Shown here: positions 21,371-33,900 of the stretch, in pieces | Layout of the letters: each line of letters starts with the position of its first letter | How positions within the stretch are numbered: the stretch's first letter is position 1 | Assembly (NCBI GenBank): GCA_008921705.1 | Contig: VFFE01007125.1 | Location: 418,760 to 482,759 of the forward strand | Length of the DNA stretch: 64,000 nucleotides | Origin: Burhinus oedicnemus | Lineage: Eukaryota > Chordata > Aves > Charadriiformes > Burhinidae | Reading direction: 5' to 3' | Program-made: the position numbers and the translations under genes | The notes under the pieces: generated by a model | The model's database searches: none | What the model was told of the DNA's origin: nothing | The model's input: the letters and a program-made list of their open reading frames with translations, nothing else

Positions 21371-22669
21371 TTTTTTCTTTTCACTAGACATGCACTAGGA
21401 AGGGAACCTGCTCCATAAGCTGCAGTAAAAAAAACCCCTTGCTTTTGTCCTCTTTCAAGTCTGAGCTGGTTGCAGCCATCTCTCTTTTTAAGATCAAAAG
21501 ACAAACCTACTTGTGCAGACCCTGAAAGAGATTTCCACCCCCTCAATTTTCTGTTAGACTGAGTCATCACTCAGGATACCCCTGAATTTTCCTCTTCCTT
21601 CCTCCTTTCCCAGTCACTATCCCACCCCCTGTTGTCACAGATGCCTTAATTGGTGTAACTCTACGCGGTATTAGCCAAGAGGGGTTGTGCACCCAATAAA
21701 GAGGCAGTGAAGTTACTGGAGGGGGTATGCAAGAGAGAGGAGGAGGGTGTCCCTGCTGTAATCACAGCTTCTGAGTCGGTATTAGTCTCACTTTATCATA
21801 ATGTATAGGCCTAGGGGTAGCACGTAACGACCATCCCCTCTATGTCATGTTTTCAATAAAAGCAGAACTGATATCCTGCACCCAGAAGATCTGGCACTCC
21901 AGGTGCAAAATAGAAGACAAGGCACAGATGGGTGCTGTTGAAATTGGGGGTTGCAGAAGGAAGTAGGAACCGGGATTCCTGTTTCAAGGGCAATTCTGAA
22001 ATTTCAGGTAACACCTGCTTCATTCTGAAATGGAGTGCGAGCAAAGCTATGAAATTTCAGAGCACTGCCTCTTCATCAACGTTGACGTGGTGAAAACTGA
22101 ATAAGCAACTTTGGGCGTTAGAGCAGCTGTAGCCAGAACTTCTGTTCACACCTGCACCCTTGCAGTTCATGTGCTCTGTGTGACAGGTTCTCATGCAGAT
22201 GCAAAAACCAGGAAGAATATAAAAACCTAATCAGTAGTTCACGCTTCTTTCTCACTGATGGATATCTTCAGAACCATGCTAGGTGACAGGCCAGAGAGGA
22301 GGATTCTCAAGTTTTGGTGTCCCCTGCACAGCATCTCCACTGCAGGTCATGCATATAACTTCAACATCAAGTTGAAGTATGGGAACATACCTTCTCAGAG
22401 GGCTCTATTAAGTGTAGGACCTACCAGCTGCTATGAAAGGCCAAGGATATTCTGCTGTTCTGCGAATCCATGTATCAGTCATGATTGTCCTCTGGACAAT
22501 AGATCAGTACATGGAGTCCCAAATAGGGTGAAAAATCACATGCCACACTACCTATTTATTATTCCATGAAGTAGTAAAGGCTCTTCCTGACTCTGAAGGT
22601 AATGAATAGGTGGCTCCCACTTACCAGACAGACAAAAAATGTGGCTTTCAAGTCCTTTAGTTGAGTGGT
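21371..22669. other. Unique sequence, no recognised feature
   Basis: Contains the 10-bp palindrome TCAACGTTGA at 22076-22085. A 103-codon open frame at 22258-22569 has no motif or splice context. Confidence 0.45.
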
Positions 22670-22726
22670 GGGTAGGTGTGGGGGGGGTGTGGGGGTGTGC
22701 ATCTGTGTCTGCGGGTGCAGGGGGGG
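22670..22726 (+). repeat. G-rich tract with G-quadruplex motif
   Basis: G-runs at 22670-22672, 22680-22687 (8), 22691-22695 (5), 22713-22715 and 22720-22726 (7), separated mostly by TGT-type spacers. Four or more runs of at least three G make it a quadruplex candidate, though one loop is long (about 17 nt). Confidence 0.65.
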
Positions 22727-25700
22727 CTGTCAGTAGGTGCTACGAGAAGTGGCGTGGGTTGATGACTGATTTCCCGGGACCTCACTGCTTTGAGAAGTCA
22801 GGTTATTTGAGAACCATGTGTTCAGGCTGTGTTTATCTTGAAGTGCGAAGCAGACTGCAACCTGGCAGGACTGGGGTCTGGAGGGGGAAGTGAAAGGAGG
22901 CAGGAAAATTAGCAGAAGTGTCAGGCTGAAGATAATCCAACGGCTCCAGTGAAAGTAGGAAGCATCTCTTGCAGTATAGGACTTGATGGGGTGACATCCC
23001 TTATTCCTGGCTCTTTCCTATGTCCCTCTTATATACAAACCCACTTGGGGAACAGGTAAGTACATGAAGCCATATTAAAATTCTGTTCGCTGGCTTGAGT
23101 GAACAGAATGAGCCTCTTCTCTTTTTTTCCAGGCTCTGACGTTCAAGCCACTGACCACAGCCTGAATCACCTGCTAGCACATACTGTCACACACACGTTT
23201 TCTTTTCCACAGCATGCAAATGTTGGCCAAACGTTGTTTAGCAGCAGCTGTGGCTGGTAAACTAGGACCTATTGCTTGACTTTTCCCGAGCTCTCTTCTC
23301 CAGAACTGCTGTCTTTACTGCAGGGTGCCCTGAGCAACTCTTACACACAGCTGGAATGGTGCTTCCATGTGTCCCCGCACAGAGCTTTCTCCAGGACAGA
23401 CCTCAGGTGATGTAAAGCTGCTTGCTGGCCCTTTTCTTATCACCTAGAAAGCAGTGATTACCCCCAGTTAGGACATACCTGAATACTCTAAAGGGACTGC
23501 CGTGCTGCTGGATCTTTCTCTCTGGCCCTCAAATCATTGCTCATGAAGAGCATTGGGCAGCCCATTTTAGGATCCCTCTCCCAGTGATAAAAAAATCTGT
23601 GTAACATCTAATTCATTGAGTCTTACAGCATGCACGTCACACCCATTAACGTCAACTTCTGGTTTTCCCCCTATTCTTTCCTCAGCACGCACAAAGGAGA
23701 AATAGTGGACACTGTTTGTGGTTTTTTGCTCAGAGGAAAAAAAAGTCCTAGTGTAAGAACAGTCTTGAATGGCTCACAGAGCAGTGACCACTGGATAACT
23801 TGTTTGGAAATTTCAGCAAATGGTCCTGGCAAAACAGAGTTTCGGAAAATAACAAGGAAGGGCACAGGATGCAACGTCATGATATATCCCTCCATAAAAC
23901 GGCCTTGAAAGGCTGGAAAGGCATTGGCATACCCCTCCTGTTGAAAAGACAATAGCAGCGAGGGCTTGGCATGATCTTCCCTGAAAAAACATGGAAACTA
24001 GACATAAGAGCAAAAGTTCTGGCAGCACCATGTTTTCCCTCAGCCGCCAAGAGCTAGCGGTATTTGGAACACACCACAGCAAAACATAAAATATATATAT
24101 ATTCAAAGAAGGAGAAAGTGGTATGATTTTTTCCCTTGTTTCAAAAAGGAGCAAAGAACAGCTTGTTACAGCTTCTCCTGGAGCCGAGTCAAGGCAAAGC
24201 AGTTAATGGTCTGTTACTATCACTGTACAAATACTCATCGATCGCCTTCGTAGGTGGCAGATTCCCATTATGCTAGATGCTGTACAAACACCGAATTAAA
24301 AAAGGAGGGTGTCTGCAGTGAAAGCGCAAAGGCCCAGCTCGTTAAGCCAGAATCTTTGATGTGGGAGGGCTGCATCATGCAGGATCATAAAAATACATCT
24401 GGAGCTTTAAGATGTGCACCAGAGAGAATGTCAGAGGGCTCAGCTTGGAGTGGGAAGAGCCAGGAGCGGAGCGCTTTTGGGTGGGAAGGTAACACAACTC
24501 CCCACTGCAGCACAGGACCACGGCTGGCACTGCATATTTCAAGATTTCCCACAACAAATGCTGTCGGTAGTTGGATTTTGCATCAGAACAACATGCTTAT
24601 GCATGGGGGTCTGTAAGAGCAGCAACACCACAGCCCTGTGTACAACTTAGAGAGCACAGGCCTAGTGCAGAGGACCAGGAGAAAAAGGGTCAGGGATGCA
24701 TCTTATGTCATGTGTGGGAGGCTGGGGTGGACTACTACAGCCCTTGGAAGATGTGGGGTTGCTATCATTGAATAAAGTTTAGGGACTTTGTTTTGTTAGT
24801 ACTACAAGAGAAAAAGTCAATTTAATTTATCCCTTTCCCTCTGGAGTACAACTTAGGATTCATGCTGTTCCCACAGGATGTCAATTGATAAAGCGGGAGA
24901 GGTGCTGGAACACGTTAATGTCAGGAAAACGTGAGTTTCTCTGCTGTTACCCTACAGGATTCCCAGCATTTCAAAGCCTAGTATTGTGTCGGTTCTGGGG
25001 GCCAGTTTTGTGCAATGCTGTTTGCTGTTGAGTTCAGTGAAAATCACCTTTGGGACCTTTTATCGCACAGCTGAGCCTTCAAAGCTCTCATGTGGTACCT
25101 GCTCTTCAAAGGGAGTAAGGCAGTTTCTTACCTTTGAGGACCTGGGTCTGAGCATCTTCATGGACTTGCCTGCCAGTTAGTAAAAACGGGTATATTTCAA
25201 GCCCCACCTGACCCATGATCAATACCTGAACATCACCCTCACCTTTCTTCTTCTTTGCTTGACCACTCCAGTTACAGCTGACCACAGTCTATTCTCCAGG
25301 AGACTTGGGACAGGACTGGAAACCCAAGTCGTGGTTTCTCCACCCACCTGGGATAGGAAGGAGTCACACCAGTTGCTTTTGGCTACTCAGTATGCAACTT
25401 GGCTGCAGCTACATTTCCGTGGCTTGTTCTCACCCGCCTGTCTTAGCTCTGACACTTTTTTTTTGCCTCTTCCCTGCCCACCTGACTTTGTTTTTGCTTT
25501 GTGGGATCCTTGCCCTGTTTGTACACGCAGTGTAGGCACTGTGGCTTCCCACTCTCTTGTCTTGCACTTTGGACTGAATCATTCCTTGGCTTCTCCGGTT
25601 TTTCATCTTGGCTTTTCTCGACTATCGTACTTGGCCGCTGTCTCCTAAAAACCAGGTCCAAGAGCCTAAGTCCCTCACTCGACCTCAGCATTGGACAGAT

Positions 25701-26679
25701 AGGACTAATCCTGAAGCAGAATTTTTGTTTATTTTCCCCAAATGAAGACAAGGTGAATTTGATAAGGAATTTTACATGAACTGCCCTCACATAGGTGATC
25801 ACAGGATGACACAAAGTCATTGTATGGTTGTGGTCCTGTGCAGCCAAACCCCAAGAAATGCAAGTCTTATCCAAACAATGACACATAGGAGACTGAAAGA
25901 GACAGAAATATTTTTGCTTCGGTGACCTCAAGCTCAGGTCAGCTCCTCCTCAAAATCAGTGGAAAAATTTTTTATAAACTTAAAGATCACTGGGTTTCTT
26001 CTAAGTCCTGAAGTTGAAACAGTGTGGTGAAAATAATTCTTTACCTTCTTATCCAATAAATCTGAGACTTACAGAGGGGTTCCCACATCTTAATCTCTCC
26101 TTATCTGGGCTACATCTGGCCCCATTGCAATTTAGATACATGGATGCTCTCACGTTCCTTCATCTATAATCTTCCAACCAGCTGTGTGTGGTGCCTGGAT
26201 CCCAGACCTGGCTGTGCATGCTTCTGAAGCTGGGGACACACCATCCAATTGGATCAGGGCTCAAGAGGTCATCTCTGTAACGGTGACATCCTTCCCTCCC
26301 TATGTCTTAGGGCCATACAGAGGAGATGAGCGACGTAGGTAGATAAAGACCAGGTAGGAGTCGGGATTTATACTCTGCTTAAGCTGTAGTCTGATAATTC
26401 CAATTCCACAACAAAAGACTGATAGCTTTGTTATCCTCTCAGCTTAGTCTATCCTGATAGGAATTCCGTAGATTTATTGTGACGACATCAGTATTAAAAC
26501 CCTCACTGAAATCACATATATATAATCTATTATTTCTTTGAGTCTGTCATAGAAGGTAGTGGGTCGGTTTGTTATCTTGTTGGGGGCATTTAGCACTCTG
26601 GATATCTTCATTAGCCACTCATTATGATCCTGACATTATCACCTTTTCTAAATAGCTTATATCCACATAACTTATATAG
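22727..26679. other. Unique sequence, no recognised feature
   Basis: No recognised repeat or exon. The part at 25.25-25.65 kb is rich in ctgactttg/cttggcttt-type motifs and could be a worn old repeat, but no family can be named. Long open frames on both strands here (130 and 162 codons, 25259-25931) mirror each other and reflect low stop-codon density. A short (AT)n lies at about 24088-24101. Confidence 0.45.
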
Positions 26680-26745
26680 GTGTTTATATACATGTATATA
26701 TATCATACATACGTAATTATAAATATAGATGTAGATATAGATGTC
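26680..26745. repeat. AT-rich simple repeat
   Basis: Degenerate TATA/GATATA repeats (tatatacatgtatatatatc, atagatgtagatatagatgt). Low complexity. Confidence 0.7.
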
Positions 26746-27689
26746 TGATACTGAAAAACTAACTACAGTGTCTATTTCATCAGACTCATCATTAAATGTT
26801 TAGAAAATTAGGCCTTTTCTGTCTCCACTGCAATTCAAGGCGAAAATCAAAATGGAAATCTCTGCGGAACACAGCTCATTCTTTAGACTGGGATTTCTCG
26901 GGGTGACTCCTTCACATGCAGCGCTGTCCTCTACAGCATCCTGCATGCCACCAAGGTGTGTTTATTTTATTTCAATTTAGCGGTGAGAAATTCCACATCC
27001 CTGTAAATAAGTAAAAAGTAAATCTTTCTACAGCAATATTAATACACAAATATATAAATTCTGTGAGTCTTAAACAAGATGTTCAAGCCTACCGTGGGAG
27101 AAGCTAAGAAAAAACTTCTAGTTGTGAATCATAGCCAGAAATACAGCCTCTACCCTGTCCACGTAGTGTGCAAAATAAATCTGTTCTTGTATGAAAGACC
27201 TACACATTGAGTTTATTTTTGAACTGGGAAATATTCAGTGCTGTATTATAATATATCTCACCTTAGTCTGGTAGCTACTTGTCTCAAATATTAACTAATT
27301 CAAACCCCAGTACCTGAACTCATGACTTTCCTTTTGCTTTTGGGAAAAATATCCATTAAAAAAAGAATAAAAGTAGTTTTTCAGTCACCTCTCCTGTATC
27401 TTCAAAATTCAGAAAAAGAAAGTGTTCCTCCCCTCAAAAATAGTAAACACATGATTCACAAGAAATACGAAATAAACTAAACCCAACAATGAATTAATAA
27501 AACACCTCATACAGCTTTGATCATCAAAAAGCTGGTGAAATATAAGACATCTGTCCTTATTTATGGAGAAGAAGATGATGTAATAGGTTGATAAAGTAGT
27601 TGTGCCAATCTTCACAATATTTTGATATTTTTCTTGCAGTTCCAGCTTCAAGAAATTAGTCATTATATGGGAAATTCACCTCTTTTTAA
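26746..27689. other. AT-rich sequence, no recognised feature
   Basis: Strongly AT-rich, with no repeat family or exon recognised. An 84-codon minus-strand open frame at 27409-27663 is hydrophobic only because of its composition. Confidence 0.45.
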
Positions 27690-27765
27690 AGCAAAACAAA
27701 AAAACCCCAAACCAAAATAAAACCAAACCAGTTTTTAACCAGTTGTTACCAGTTTAACCAGTGAG
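27690..27765 (+). repeat. A/C-rich patch with four phased ACCAGT units
   Basis: An A/C low-complexity stretch (aaaaccccaaaccaaaataa) leads into four ACCAGT hexamers at 27727, 27738, 27748 and 27757, spaced 11, 10 and 9 bp, most extended to AACCAGTT. The near-helical spacing is visible directly. It may be a decayed short tandem repeat or a row of protein sites. Confidence 0.6.
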
Positions 27766-28166
27766 TCCCTACTGAGTTAAATGAGAGGAGACAGGTGTAT
27801 ACATATTTGAGGAGACTGTTCCTCCCTAAATGAGATGGGATGAATCACCTTCTGGATTCTTCATGTTCTCTCCTTCAACTCTAAGAGAAAAATACGTGTT
27901 CACACAAGACATCTGAGGCGGATTTATGGAGACAAGAATCATCTCACTAGATGTAAAATTCAATTATGGTGTGTATGGTGGAGGTGGTCAGCCCTGGAGT
28001 AAGAAGCGGCTTTGAATCATGCATTTAGAAAGGACTTTTCCTCCCTCCTGGCCTGCCGTCACAGTGCACCATATTATTTTCACTTCCTTGGTTTACAAGA
28101 TGTTTGAGAGTGCAACATTAGGAGGCAAAATGGTAGTCTTCTTCACCATCCCTACTCTTATCCCAG
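27766..28166. other. Unique sequence, no recognised feature
   Basis: Spacer ahead of the nested CR1 complex. No feature recognised. Confidence 0.5.
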
Positions 28167-28318
28167 GAATCATAGAATCGTAGAATACCAGGTTGGAAGG
28201 GACCTGAATGAACACCCGGTCCAACCTTTCTTGGCAAAAGCACGGTCTAGATGAGATGGCCCAGCACCCTGTCCAGCTGAATCTTAGAAGTGTCTAATAT
28301 TGGAGAATCCACCACTTC
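28167..28318 (-). mobile_element. Outer CR1, 3' part (split by nested insertion)
   Basis: The plus strand reads aatcatagaatcgtagaata, then ggttggaagggacctgaatg, the 3' UTR of a minus-strand CR1, ending at the internal block tggagaatccaccacttc. The element is interrupted here and resumes at about 28966 with the expected next CR1 sequence. Together the parts form one 5'-truncated CR1 of roughly 0.87 kb. Confidence 0.9.
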
Positions 28319-28967
28319 ATAGAATCACAGAATCACCTAGGTTGGAAGAGACCTTTAAGATCATCAAGTCCCACCATCAACCTAACACTGCCAAAACCAC
28401 CACTAAACCATGTCCCTCAGCACCACATCTGCCCGGCTTTTAAATACCTCCAGGGATGGCGATTCCACCACTGCCCTGGGCAGCCTGTTCCAATGTTTGA
28501 CAACCCTTTCCATGAAGAAATTTCTCCTAATATCCAATCTAAACCTCCCCTGGTGCAACTTGAGGCCATTCCCTCTTGTCCTATCGCTTGTTCCTTGGGA
28601 GAAGAGACCGACCGCCCCTGGCTACAACCTCCTCTCAGGGAGCTTTAGAGAGCGAGAAGGTCTCCCCTCAGCCTCCTTCTCTCCAGGCTGAACAACCCCA
28701 GGTCCCTCAGACGCTCCTCACAAGACTTGTGCTCTAAGCCCTTCACCAGCTCCGTTGCCCTTCTCTGGACACGCTCCAGCCTCTCAATGTCTTTGTTGGA
28801 GTGAGGGGCCCAAAACCGAACACAGGATTCAAGGTGGGGCCTCCCCAGTGCTGAGTACAGGGGGACCATCACTGCCCTAGTCCTGCTGGCCACACTATTG
28901 CTGATACAAGCCAGGATGCTGTTGGCCTTCTTGGCCAGCTGGGCCCACCGCTGGCTCCTATTCAGCC
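28319..28967 (-). mobile_element. Inner CR1 inserted into the outer CR1
   Basis: A second full CR1 3' end starts here (atagaatcacagaatcacct, then ggttggaagagacctttaag) and runs through the 3' UTR and ORF2 C-terminal coding sequence on the minus strand ([40 protein letters not shown]). It ends in the ORF2 block at ctcctattcagcc, so it is 5' truncated. The same subfamily appears at 51100-52990. It is flanked by CCACTTC on both sides, a likely target-site duplication. Stops and truncation make it inactive. Confidence 0.92.
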
Positions 28968-29690
28968 ACTTCCCTGGGGAGATTATTCCAATGGCTGATT
29001 GTTTTCATGGGGAAAAATTTTCCTCTTATGTCCAATCAGAATCTCCGCAGAAGTAACTTGTACCCATTACCCCTTGTCTTTTCCATGTGACTCCTTGTAA
29101 AAAAGGGAGTCTCCATCTACTTTGTAGCCACCCTTTAAATACTGAAACATATGGCAGGCTTCCCAGTCCCTTGATCACCTTGGTGGCCCTTCTCTGGACC
29201 CTCTCCAGCCTGTCCACATCTTTTTTGTATCGCGAGGACCAAAATGAATACAGTATTCCAGGTGTGGCCTGCGAAGTGCTGAGCAGAGCAGGATAATGAC
29301 TTCTTTCTCTCTGCTGGTGATCCCCTTGTTGATGCAAGCCAGCATCCTGTTGGCTTGCTTTGCCGCAGCAGCACACTCTTCACTCATGTTCAGCTTGTCT
29401 ACCAGGACCCACAGGTCCCTTTCCACAGAGCTGCTCCCCAGCCAGGTAGACCCCAGCCTGTGCTGCACTCCTGGATTTTGTTTTCCCAGGTGCAAGACCT
29501 TACCCTTGTCCTTGTTGAACTTCCTAAGGTTCTTGTTAGCCCACTCTTCCAGCCTACACAGGTCTTCCTGCAAGGTGGCTCTCCCTTCCGAAGTGTCCAC
29601 TTCCCCACCCGGTTTGGTATCAAGAGCAAACTTCATCAGGGTACACTTGATCCCATCATCCAGATTACTTATGAAAGTATTAAACAGAAA
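28966..29690 (-). mobile_element. Outer CR1, 5' part (continues the split element)
   Basis: It resumes with ccacttccctggggagatta and runs through the CR1 3' UTR/ORF2 end to the ORF2 region after the RT catalytic block. Minus-strand protein blocks include RPHLEYCIHFGPRDTKK, NMSEECAAAAKQANRMLACI and EEWANKNLRKFNKDKGKV. The 5' truncation falls near 29690, where an A-rich stretch begins. The last 390 bp or so is nearly identical to the plus-strand fragment at 7172-7545. Frameshifts and the 5' truncation make it a dead copy. Confidence 0.92.
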
Positions 29691-30732
29691 ATTAAAAAAA
29701 TAAGAAATTAAAAGAAAAAAAAAAATAAAGCCAGTGTCCTCACCAGATGGGTCTTCCAGTTAGCTAGAATCCAAAATGATGTTTAAGTCCTATCCCTCAG
29801 ATTTCCTCTTTTTCACAGGGAAAAACAAAAAAGAAAATGAAAGAGGCTCCTTTTCTTCACCCTGTCTGAAAAAAATGCTGCTCCACTCCAGCTGCAGAGT
29901 ATCTGGCCTTCCTTGGACATTTTGATTTAGGCCCAGTGTGATTTGAGACTCCAAGAGATAAAGGTTTAATGAGAAAAAATGCCAATTGTTTAGGGTTATG
30001 ACTGGAAAACCAGACCACAAAATATATTAATCATAAATAGTTTCCCTGCTGAGATTCTCATTTTATAGAAGGTGAGATTTTTTTGCAAATTAGGACATTC
30101 AGAGTGAGATATCCTCCCCCTTTCTCCCTTAGCTTGATGCTGTATGTGTGATGTTTTACTGACAAAGCCTTCCTTATATCCCATAAAACAGCAGCCCCAT
30201 CAGTAGAGGCAGTGGCAAGGATTGTCCTCATTCCTGTCTTTAGGCATGAACACTACTCCTCCATGTTACCTGCAGTCGTTTATACCTACTGGGGAGGAAT
30301 CTCTGAAAGACCTCTTCTGAAAGAAGAGAGACAGTCGGGTTTACTTGATGCATCTCACTTTGCCAAGCACCTCTGGCTCTGCTTTGCTCAGCCGCTCATC
30401 ATTTTAACAGTGCAACAATTTCAGCGATATGTGCCCTTTGAGCCAGCAGATATCAGAATTAGAACATTGGAAATGGTCTAGCAGTGAGGTAGGGTCTCTT
30501 ATCTTTGGCATATTACCTGTCTTAACTATTATCTATTGTTTTAGCACTTTGCTAACACCGTTATTTGGCTATAAGGATTTATACTAATATTTTCATATAT
30601 TGTGCCTGTAAACACACCAGCTGAGAAGAGTGCTAGTTCAGTACCGCTTTCCACTACATGATGTAATCATGTTCAATGAGTTATTTAACCAAAACTTGAG
30701 GTCTCCCTCCTGCTTTTTCATCTTCCAGCGCT
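29691..30732. other. Unique sequence, no recognised feature
   Basis: It starts with an A-rich stretch (to about 29727) against the CR1 boundary. An 89-codon open frame (30212-30481) has no recognisable motif. Confidence 0.45.
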
Positions 30733-30960
30733 GCACTGCTCCCTCAGAGGATTAATTATTTTAAATGTTATTATTTGTCCACATCAGTTTAAACACAGGG
30801 TGATTCTACCTTTATACAATTTAATATATATTAATGAAGGCAAGAGTAAAATTAAATTGGATTGCCAATGTCATCATTAAAACAATATCTCAGACCTTTA
30901 CAATGAAGGCATTAAAAAAAAATATCAATGATTAATTTAATCTCACTTTATTACCTATCT
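30733..30960. other. Conserved-element candidate (homeodomain-site-rich, AT-rich)
   Basis: An unusually dense set of ATTA/TAAT cores: gaggattaattattttaaat, tttaatatatattaatgaag, aaattaaattggattgccaa and tgattaatttaatctc. They sit with a few less AT-rich spacers such as gccaatgtcatcattaaaac. No repeat family fits. The pattern resembles long-range developmental enhancers, but AT-rich chance is a serious alternative. Confidence 0.18.
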
Positions 30961-33900
30961 TAAGCAAAAATATAGTCTGTCTATACCTTAGATTACTTTA
31001 TAGTCTTTGGAGACACAGACAATATAGAAAATGGACTTGAGGGTGCCACTCACTTTATTCTAAGATAACCAAATGAAACAGGTAGCACAGTTTGCTCTTA
31101 TAAAGTGTGCATTTCCCTTCACTGATAATAGATGGGACCTGAAGTGATCGGCTTAGATGTAGTTATCGACACTGTAGACAGCTAGGTGACATTCATACCA
31201 TTGGTGGAGAGAAATTCCCACCCCTAAGCCTCAGTGAGATGGTTCTGCTCTCAAATGTGCTGCTGAAGGCCATTGTATAGACTTCCTTCTAAATGGTGGG
31301 TTGTCTTCTCGGGTCTCTACAGGTACGGTTGCATCTCTTCTGGAAGTACATCTCTCCACTCACTGTAGCAGGAGCTGCCCATGAGTAACCACCTTAGCTG
31401 ATGTCTAAAGTTAGTTAAATAAAATCTGAAGCCAAGGCTACAAAGGTGAATTAGTGACAGAACCAAAGGTAAATCCCATATGAATTCTAGCCCGTTATCA
31501 GACATCCAACCTGCCTCTTGTCACGTATTTAGTCTTCTCACCTTTACCAGTATTTCACCAATGTCATATTCCTTATAAGAAATCTCGACTAACTTTGAGA
31601 GATACTGTGAACGTGCAGGATATTTATATAATTCCTGACTCTGTATTGTCTGCAAACAGTAGGAGAATGGGACAGCTGGGGAATGCAGCCTGGAGACACA
31701 GTAGTCATAGACACCTTCTGTTGGACGTAGGACAGAAATCAACCGCGCTCATTAGTACTTAAATTGGCAAAGTGCTACCAAGGTAACAGCTCTCTCCACA
31801 ATATTGTTGTCTTGACTAAACAACTTACCCTAAGCTCAGTTGAAATAATATGTTTTTTCACCTGCAGGAGTGAAACATTCAAGACGACATTCCAAGACGG
31901 ATCTGGTTAAGGTCATAAAAGTTTTGCGGTAACCTATATATTATTTTTATGCATATGCTTAACACGATGTATTTTATGAATGTGCTAAAGTGCAATAAAT
32001 CACCTAAAACATAGTGTAAAACACTTCAGACTCTTACCAGAGTATCAGATGCTCACACATATTCCATACATCTATAGACTCATACAGATGCACGAGCGTA
32101 GAGACCCGCCACCTCCTGAGTACGGTTGACAGATGGGAGTACTGCTTGCTTGTCTTCTGTGTGGGAGGTCATGAGAGTAGTCAGTGTGTCCGTGATGGAT
32201 TAGCAGTCAAAATGAAGACAGATAGCGTGGAGGAACGGCACCGCTCCAGCGTTCACTGTGTGTCTCAATAACTGGAGTAAAGGACAGAGTTTCATAGGAA
32301 TTATATTGCAAGGGAGAGGAATTCTGTTTCTCCCAGTGTATAAAGACAAATACAGTGAAATTCACGCTTCTGAAGAAGACTTAAGGAAAATTGACACCTT
32401 CAGCTGATTCTGCTTAGGGTCAGGATACAGAGTGGATGACCACCTGATTAACCTGCTGTCCCCAGTTACTTTGATTTTTTGATTCTGAAACTTGAGCAAC
32501 ATTCCATGGGCTGGCTACGGGCTGGCTTCATCTGTTTAGGTATGCTTTTCAACTACAGTAAGTGTTGCATAAGTTTAGTGGTTTAAGTCAGGCTGGAAAA
32601 GCATCCAAAAAGCTATGCAAGCTTATGGGACTGAAAATACCTGGAGACAGAGCTGCTCCAGAAGTTTTCATAGCCTGGACACTGTTCATCCTCTGCAAGC
32701 CATTGAATAGTGGAAAAATTGGCGTGAAATTGCCCTCTTTCATTCAGGATATCAATTTAAATGTGGCCATAATTATCCTTTCTGATCTTAATGTTTTCAA
32801 AGTGTTAGAATTGCGTTAGAAAGGGGGAGTTGTTACAGGAGGCTGTGCAAATGTTCTGCAGATTTGATATCATGCTGCAGTGGTCATCAGTGAAGGACAC
32901 TTATGGGTGAAATCAACATTAATGTAGAACACCTGGCCAAATGACACTAAAACAGAAAATTCCTTCCTCGTTAGTATATCTTTCTTAATTCACCTAATGC
33001 CTACTGAAAGAATAGTTGTTTTTTATACTGCCGAAGCATATCCATGGCAGTTTCTTTCTGAATCTCAGAAATTTGGGTCAACAGCACAAACAGTATCTAG
33101 CCTCTTTGCATTTCTACATCCGAATCAAAGCATGACCCTTGTGTTCAGTGCAGCCTTCTCAGAAAATCATTCGTCATTTCCTAGCACACGCAGAGTGTGC
33201 AAAGATTATATCTTAAAGTCCTAAATGTGTAAGAACCAGGTTGATTTGAAAAAAACTATGATTTTAGAAGAGAAGGGAAGAGGAAGTGAGCATTTCTTTT
33301 AACATTTCTGCTGCACTGCCTTTTGACTGACTGTGGACTTAACAGTAAGGACAACATCAACATGACAGCAACTGGCATCAGAGGACTCTTCGCGAGAGAG
33401 CTACTGGTGATTACAGTCATCCAGGAACTCACAATCCCTATGCCACTGAATTTAGGATATTTATGGGAAGAAGGCAAGGGTGGCAGGCAAGAAGAAAACA
33501 CCACCTCTTACCAACAGAGTCCAAAACTCTGAACATGACCCAAGCTTGGTTCTTCTGGAATAAAACCTGCTCCCCAAGAGCTACTAAGATGAGGTCTCAG
33601 TTGCACACCTGGATGCCACTAAAGAGCACCAAAGATAGAAGTTCAAAGAGCTTCTCAGGTGGTTCAGCCACCTCCCTACATGCCCTGCTTCTCCAGGCAG
33701 CTTGCTCCAACACGCTGCAGGCATCAAGTGTCCCTGAAATGGAAAGCCAGCTCCAAGGGAAGCATCAAATGGATGAGGTGGCAGGAGAGCTGGAAGCTGG
33801 AAACATCCCAACAAATTTCATATCCTGCCAATGCTCCACCAAAACCAGCACATTTCCACAGAGCACTTAACTCTCACCCAATAGGTGTTTTCCAATGCAA

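Noticed and set aside
21130..21570. A 146-codon minus-strand open frame with GREGK repeats
   Set aside because: The repeat part is a translation of the (TTCCC)n microsatellite. The flanks match nothing.
25259..25931. Open frames of 129 (+) and 162 (-) codons, and a ctgactttg-rich stretch that looks like an old repeat
   Set aside because: The frames mirror each other and carry no motif. The stretch resembles no family I can name with confidence.
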